From Ectobacillus sp048976805 (GTDB lineage Bacteria > Bacillota > Bacilli > Bacillales > Bacillaceae_G), in assembly GCA_048976805.1 (NCBI GenBank), contig JBHGUR010000050.1, forward strand, positions 1 to 22,867: a DNA stretch of 22,867 nucleotides, given 5' to 3'. The notes under the pieces are model-generated. The model was not told the origin of the DNA and made no database searches. It saw only the letters and a list, made by a program, of their open reading frames with translations. Both the position numbers and the translations under genes were made by a program. Positions 20,460 to 22,867 of the stretch are shown one piece after another; the stretch's first letter is position 1, and every line of letters starts with the position of its first letter.

Positions 20460-22577
20460 TTACGGCTTCACCCGCTTTGTTTTATCGCCTTCCCGATGTG
20501 TTTGCGGATTGTACGGAACGACGTAAAAGCTTGGAACAGAAAAAACGTTAACATACTTTATTGTATATTTCCCTTTTCCTGTACTAGTACCTACTAAAGA
20601 AGTGGAGTCCCTCTCCACCTGATAAATGCGGTACTGAATCCGTTTGTCTGGAAGCGGCTTCCACGCCAATTTTACTGTAAATAAGTAAAATGGCGAAAAG
20701 CTCAGCTTTGCTTGTATATGTTCAATTTTCCCGAGCCTAATTGGCGAATCGACAGTTTTCACTCCTTTCGGTTTTGAAAAACTAGCGAAAGCCTCTACAT
20801 CCGAGTTCGTTAAAATTTTTTTAAAGAGCTGTGTCGGATAGCTTCCTCCCCCCACAAGATAATGCTCTGAATCTGTACGGTCATACCCCATCCATACCGC
20901 TCCTACCATATTCGGGGTATAGCCGACAAACCATGCATCCCTTGCCCCTTTGTCATTTCCGGGCAGGGATGTTGTACCCGTTTTTCCCGCCAGCGCGCCT
21001 TCATAATCCCCATCCTGCGCTGTTCCTTCCTTTACGACCCCCTCGAGCATTCTTGTCATATACCATGCTGTTTGTTTAGAGAAAATCTTTGTTTCTTTTT
21101 TGGAAGCTTCGGCAATTACCGCACCGTTTTGGTCTATAATTCTTTCAATGACGTACGGATCAATAATCTTTCCGCCTTCAAGAAAGGAGCGGTACATTTT
21201 TGTTATATCCAGCGGTGAAATGCCTTGTCGCAATCCTCCAAGCGCCGCGCTTAACCCGACATTGCCAAGTTCAACGTTTCCTTTTGTTAAATACATTTTC
21301 CCGCGTTCAATGCCAATTTTATGCAACAGCCATACGGCAGGAACATTTGCTGATTCCTTAATCGCGTCGTACATTGTGATCTCTTTTGAATAATGGTTAT
21401 TATAGTTGCGCGGCATATACCCATCAAAAGATTGCCGCTCGTTTGCCAGCAGAGAATACGGCTTGTACTTTTTCGTTTCCAATGCCGGCCCGTATACAAG
21501 CAAAGGCTTTAAAACGGACCCGGGCTGCCGCTTTGTATACACTCGATTCCATCCTCTTGGCACATACTTTCTGCCGCCTATCGCCGCTTTAATGCCTCCA
21601 GTTTTGCTATCCATCAGCACAAAAGCACCCTCGACTTCATCGTTTCTTCCGGGAAAATTGCGGCTATCCTGGAACATATCATACGCCGTCTTCTGAATGC
21701 GGGAATCAAGAGGGACAACAATCGTATATCCACCGCGAAGCACCTCTTTATACGATAAACTATATTTTTTCGCCGCCTCTTCTAATACCATATCAATATA
21801 CGGCAAGTATGCCTTTTCCTGCCTGGAAAGCTGGACATGCAAGGAGAGGGTTTTCCCTTGATTGCGGACAGTTTCCTCTGCTGTTAAAAAGCCGTTTTGA
21901 TGCATTAAAGAAAGAATGAGATCGCGGCGCTGCTTGCTTTCTTTCGGATGCAGTATGGGGGAATACGTATGGGGGGCCTTCATCAATCCGGCCAATAATG
22001 CACCTTCGGAAACGCTTAAAGCTTGCACATTTTTATGAAAATAAAAAGAAGCCGCCGCTTGAAGGCCGTATACGCCGTGGCCAAAGTACACTTGATTCAA
22101 GTACATTTCCAACAGCTGCTTTTTTGTGTAACGCCTTTCCAAATTCAAAGCGATGATAGCTTCCTTCGTTTTGCGCAAAAGCGTTTTTTCATTGGTTAAA
22201 AAGATATTTTTAGCAAGCTGCTGTGTAATTGTGCTTCCCCCTTCGTTTTTTTTCCGCGCTACTATGTCCTTATAAAGCGCCCGGAAAATCGCGATAAAAT
22301 CGACGCCATGATGCTTATAAAACCGTGCATCCTCTACAGCCAAAAAAGCGTGCTGTACATGGAGCGGAATGGATTCAATCGACACCAAATCGCGATTTTC
22401 TTCATACAGCTTAGAGATTTCATTTCCTTGCTCATCTACAATGCGCGAGCTTGAATTTAGCACAAGCTTTTTTTCATCTATAACAAAATCGCCGAGAAAA
22501 ATAATAATAAGGTAACCGATAAAGGCTGTGAAACAAACGAATGCAACGGCGCTTATCATTACAATCCGCTTTTGCAA
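20460..22577 (-). CDS. pbpF: Class A penicillin-binding protein (PbpF/PBP2C type)
   Basis: A bifunctional peptidoglycan synthase of 705 residues. A cytoplasmic stub and one membrane anchor (about 7-29) precede the glycosyltransferase-51 domain, with catalytic Glu82 in EDARFYKHHG and GGSTITQQLAKN (113-124). The transpeptidase domain has the serine motif SVLK at 354-357, SAN at 409-411 and KTG at 532-534. The C-terminal 120 residues resemble a fibronectin-III-like tail. The start is TTG at 22577, with AAAGGAG 9 bases upstream and no better ATG. PbpF of B. subtilis is made late in growth and in the forespore under SigG and contributes to spore cortex formation, but I could not find a clear SigG promoter here. 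Its place next to hemE is the same as in B. subtilis. Confidence 0.93.
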   Translation of the reverse strand: MQKRIVMISAVAFVCFTAFIGYLIIIFLGDFVIDEKKLVLNSSSRIVDEQGNEISKLYEENRDLVSIESIPLHVQHAFLAVEDARFYKHHGVDFIAIFRALYKDIVARKKNEGGSTITQQLAKNIFLTNEKTLLRKTKEAIIALNLERRYTKKQLLEMYLNQVYFGHGVYGLQAAASFYFHKNVQALSVSEGALLAGLMKAPHTYSPILHPKESKQRRDLILSLMHQNGFLTAEETVRNQGKTLSLHVQLSRQEKAYLPYIDMVLEEAAKKYSLSYKEVLRGGYTIVVPLDSRIQKTAYDMFQDSRNFPGRNDEVEGAFVLMDSKTGGIKAAIGGRKYVPRGWNRVYTKRQPGSVLKPLLVYGPALETKKYKPYSLLANERQSFDGYMPRNYNNHYSKEITMYDAIKESANVPAVWLLHKIGIERGKMYLTKGNVELGNVGLSAALGGLRQGISPLDITKMYRSFLEGGKIIDPYVIERIIDQNGAVIAEASKKETKIFSKQTAWYMTRMLEGVVKEGTAQDGDYEGALAGKTGTTSLPGNDKGARDAWFVGYTPNMVGAVWMGYDRTDSEHYLVGGGSYPTQLFKKILTNSDVEAFASFSKPKGVKTVDSPIRLGKIEHIQAKLSFSPFYLFTVKLAWKPLPDKRIQYRIYQVERDSTSLVGTSTGKGKYTIKYVNVFSVPSFYVVPYNPQTHREGDKTKRVKP

Positions 22578-22726
22578 AATGCCACACTCCTTTTTCCTTG
22601 TTACCTTTATTATTTGGATATTTTTTCCCTTTATGTACCATTACGGAACATTTTTCCAAAAGGGAACATCTTTTGCCATAACATGTTATACTTAGACATT
22701 TCCCGAGAAATGAAACGCACAATGCT

Positions 22727-22867
22727 TTGAACTACCACTAGGCTAAAGCCATAGTGGATTCTTAGGTAGAAGGTTCTAACGAACCTTAATTTACTAAGCT
22801 ATCCCCGTAGTCCCTACGGTTAGAAGCCTTACAGCTTCGTTTTTAAGATTTTGTCCTGCGTTAATAT
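22727..22867 (-). mobile_element. Right end of a second IS200/IS605-type (TnpB) element, rest outside window
   Basis: Read on the minus strand, the element ends in TTCAA (22727-22731). Just inside it is the hairpin CCACTA-GGC-TAAA-GCC-A-TAGTGG (22735-22757). AAGAATCC before the hairpin and GTAGTTCAA after it are shared with the left-edge element, but the rest differs, so this is a related and not identical element. Its tnpB is expected off the right edge, reading toward the window. Confidence 0.68.
22727..22867 (-). ncRNA. Candidate omega-RNA scaffold of the right TnpB element, partial
   Basis: Three hairpins are stacked along the minus strand: CCGTAG/CTACGG (22805-22819), AAGGTTC/GAACCTT (22770-22787) and the terminal one (22735-22757). 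This multi-stem layout ending at the transposon boundary fits a TnpB guide RNA. The guide would be the host sequence from 22726 down to about 22707. Expression is inferred. Confidence 0.45.

Noticed and set aside
22645..22669. Repeated GGAACAT motif upstream of pbpF, considered as a LexA or SigG signal
   Set aside because: The two copies are direct, 18 bp apart, and match neither the LexA box nor a SigG -35/-10 pair.

Overview
This 22.9 kb window is chromosomal DNA of a low-to-mid GC Gram-positive spore-former of the family Bacillaceae. The evidence is a ComK-type competence regulator, a coproporphyrin-type haem operon (hemE-hemH-hemY), a PbpF-type class A penicillin-binding protein, and gene order shared with the comK / yhf / yhg / hem / pbpF region of Bacillus subtilis as I remember it. 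Several proteins (AceA, AceB, HemE) look closest to the Bacillus cereus side of the family. That is a judgement from memory, not a search result.

Layout. 1-141: right end of an IS200/IS605-type TnpB element whose tnpB lies off the left edge. 436-1011: comK (-). 1373-4349: glyoxylate shunt pair aceB-aceA (-). 4809-5132: two very small unrecognised genes (-). 5243-6499: yhfN-like M48 membrane protease (-), divergent from an SCO-family protein (+, 6665-7249). 7320-8846: lcfB/yhfL acyl-CoA ligase (-). 9062-9183: internally deleted lplJ relic (-), directly behind yhfI (-, 9183-9926). 10097-10228: yhfH (+). 10635-11648: LacI-family regulator (-). 11787-14751: yhgD (TetR) and yhgE (-). 15117-16088: nitronate-monooxygenase-like flavoprotein (+). 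16230-16415: small membrane protein (+). 16501-20015: hemE-hemH-hemY (-). 20460-22577: pbpF (-). 22727-22867: right end of a second TnpB-type element (-), with its tnpB off the right edge.

The haem genes carry out three steps, from uroporphyrinogen decarboxylation through coproporphyrinogen oxidation to iron insertion. AceA and AceB run the glyoxylate bypass, and LcfB activates the fatty acids that could feed it. YhgD probably controls itself and YhgE through two copies of one operator. The LacI-type regulator has a consensus promoter with a cre-like palindrome at its expected start point, which suggests feedback or catabolite control.

The least ordinary content is between the genes. Four copies of a 124-176 bp MITE-like element share about 12 bp terminal inverted repeats, and each is flanked by a perfect 8 bp target duplication. 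One sits exactly in the stop codon of a 59-codon gene and another in the T-tract of a terminator. A bcr1-like structured repeat follows yhfH. Two different TnpB-element right ends (candidate omega-RNAs) face inward from both edges. I found no CRISPR array, rRNA, tRNA, prophage or new defence system.
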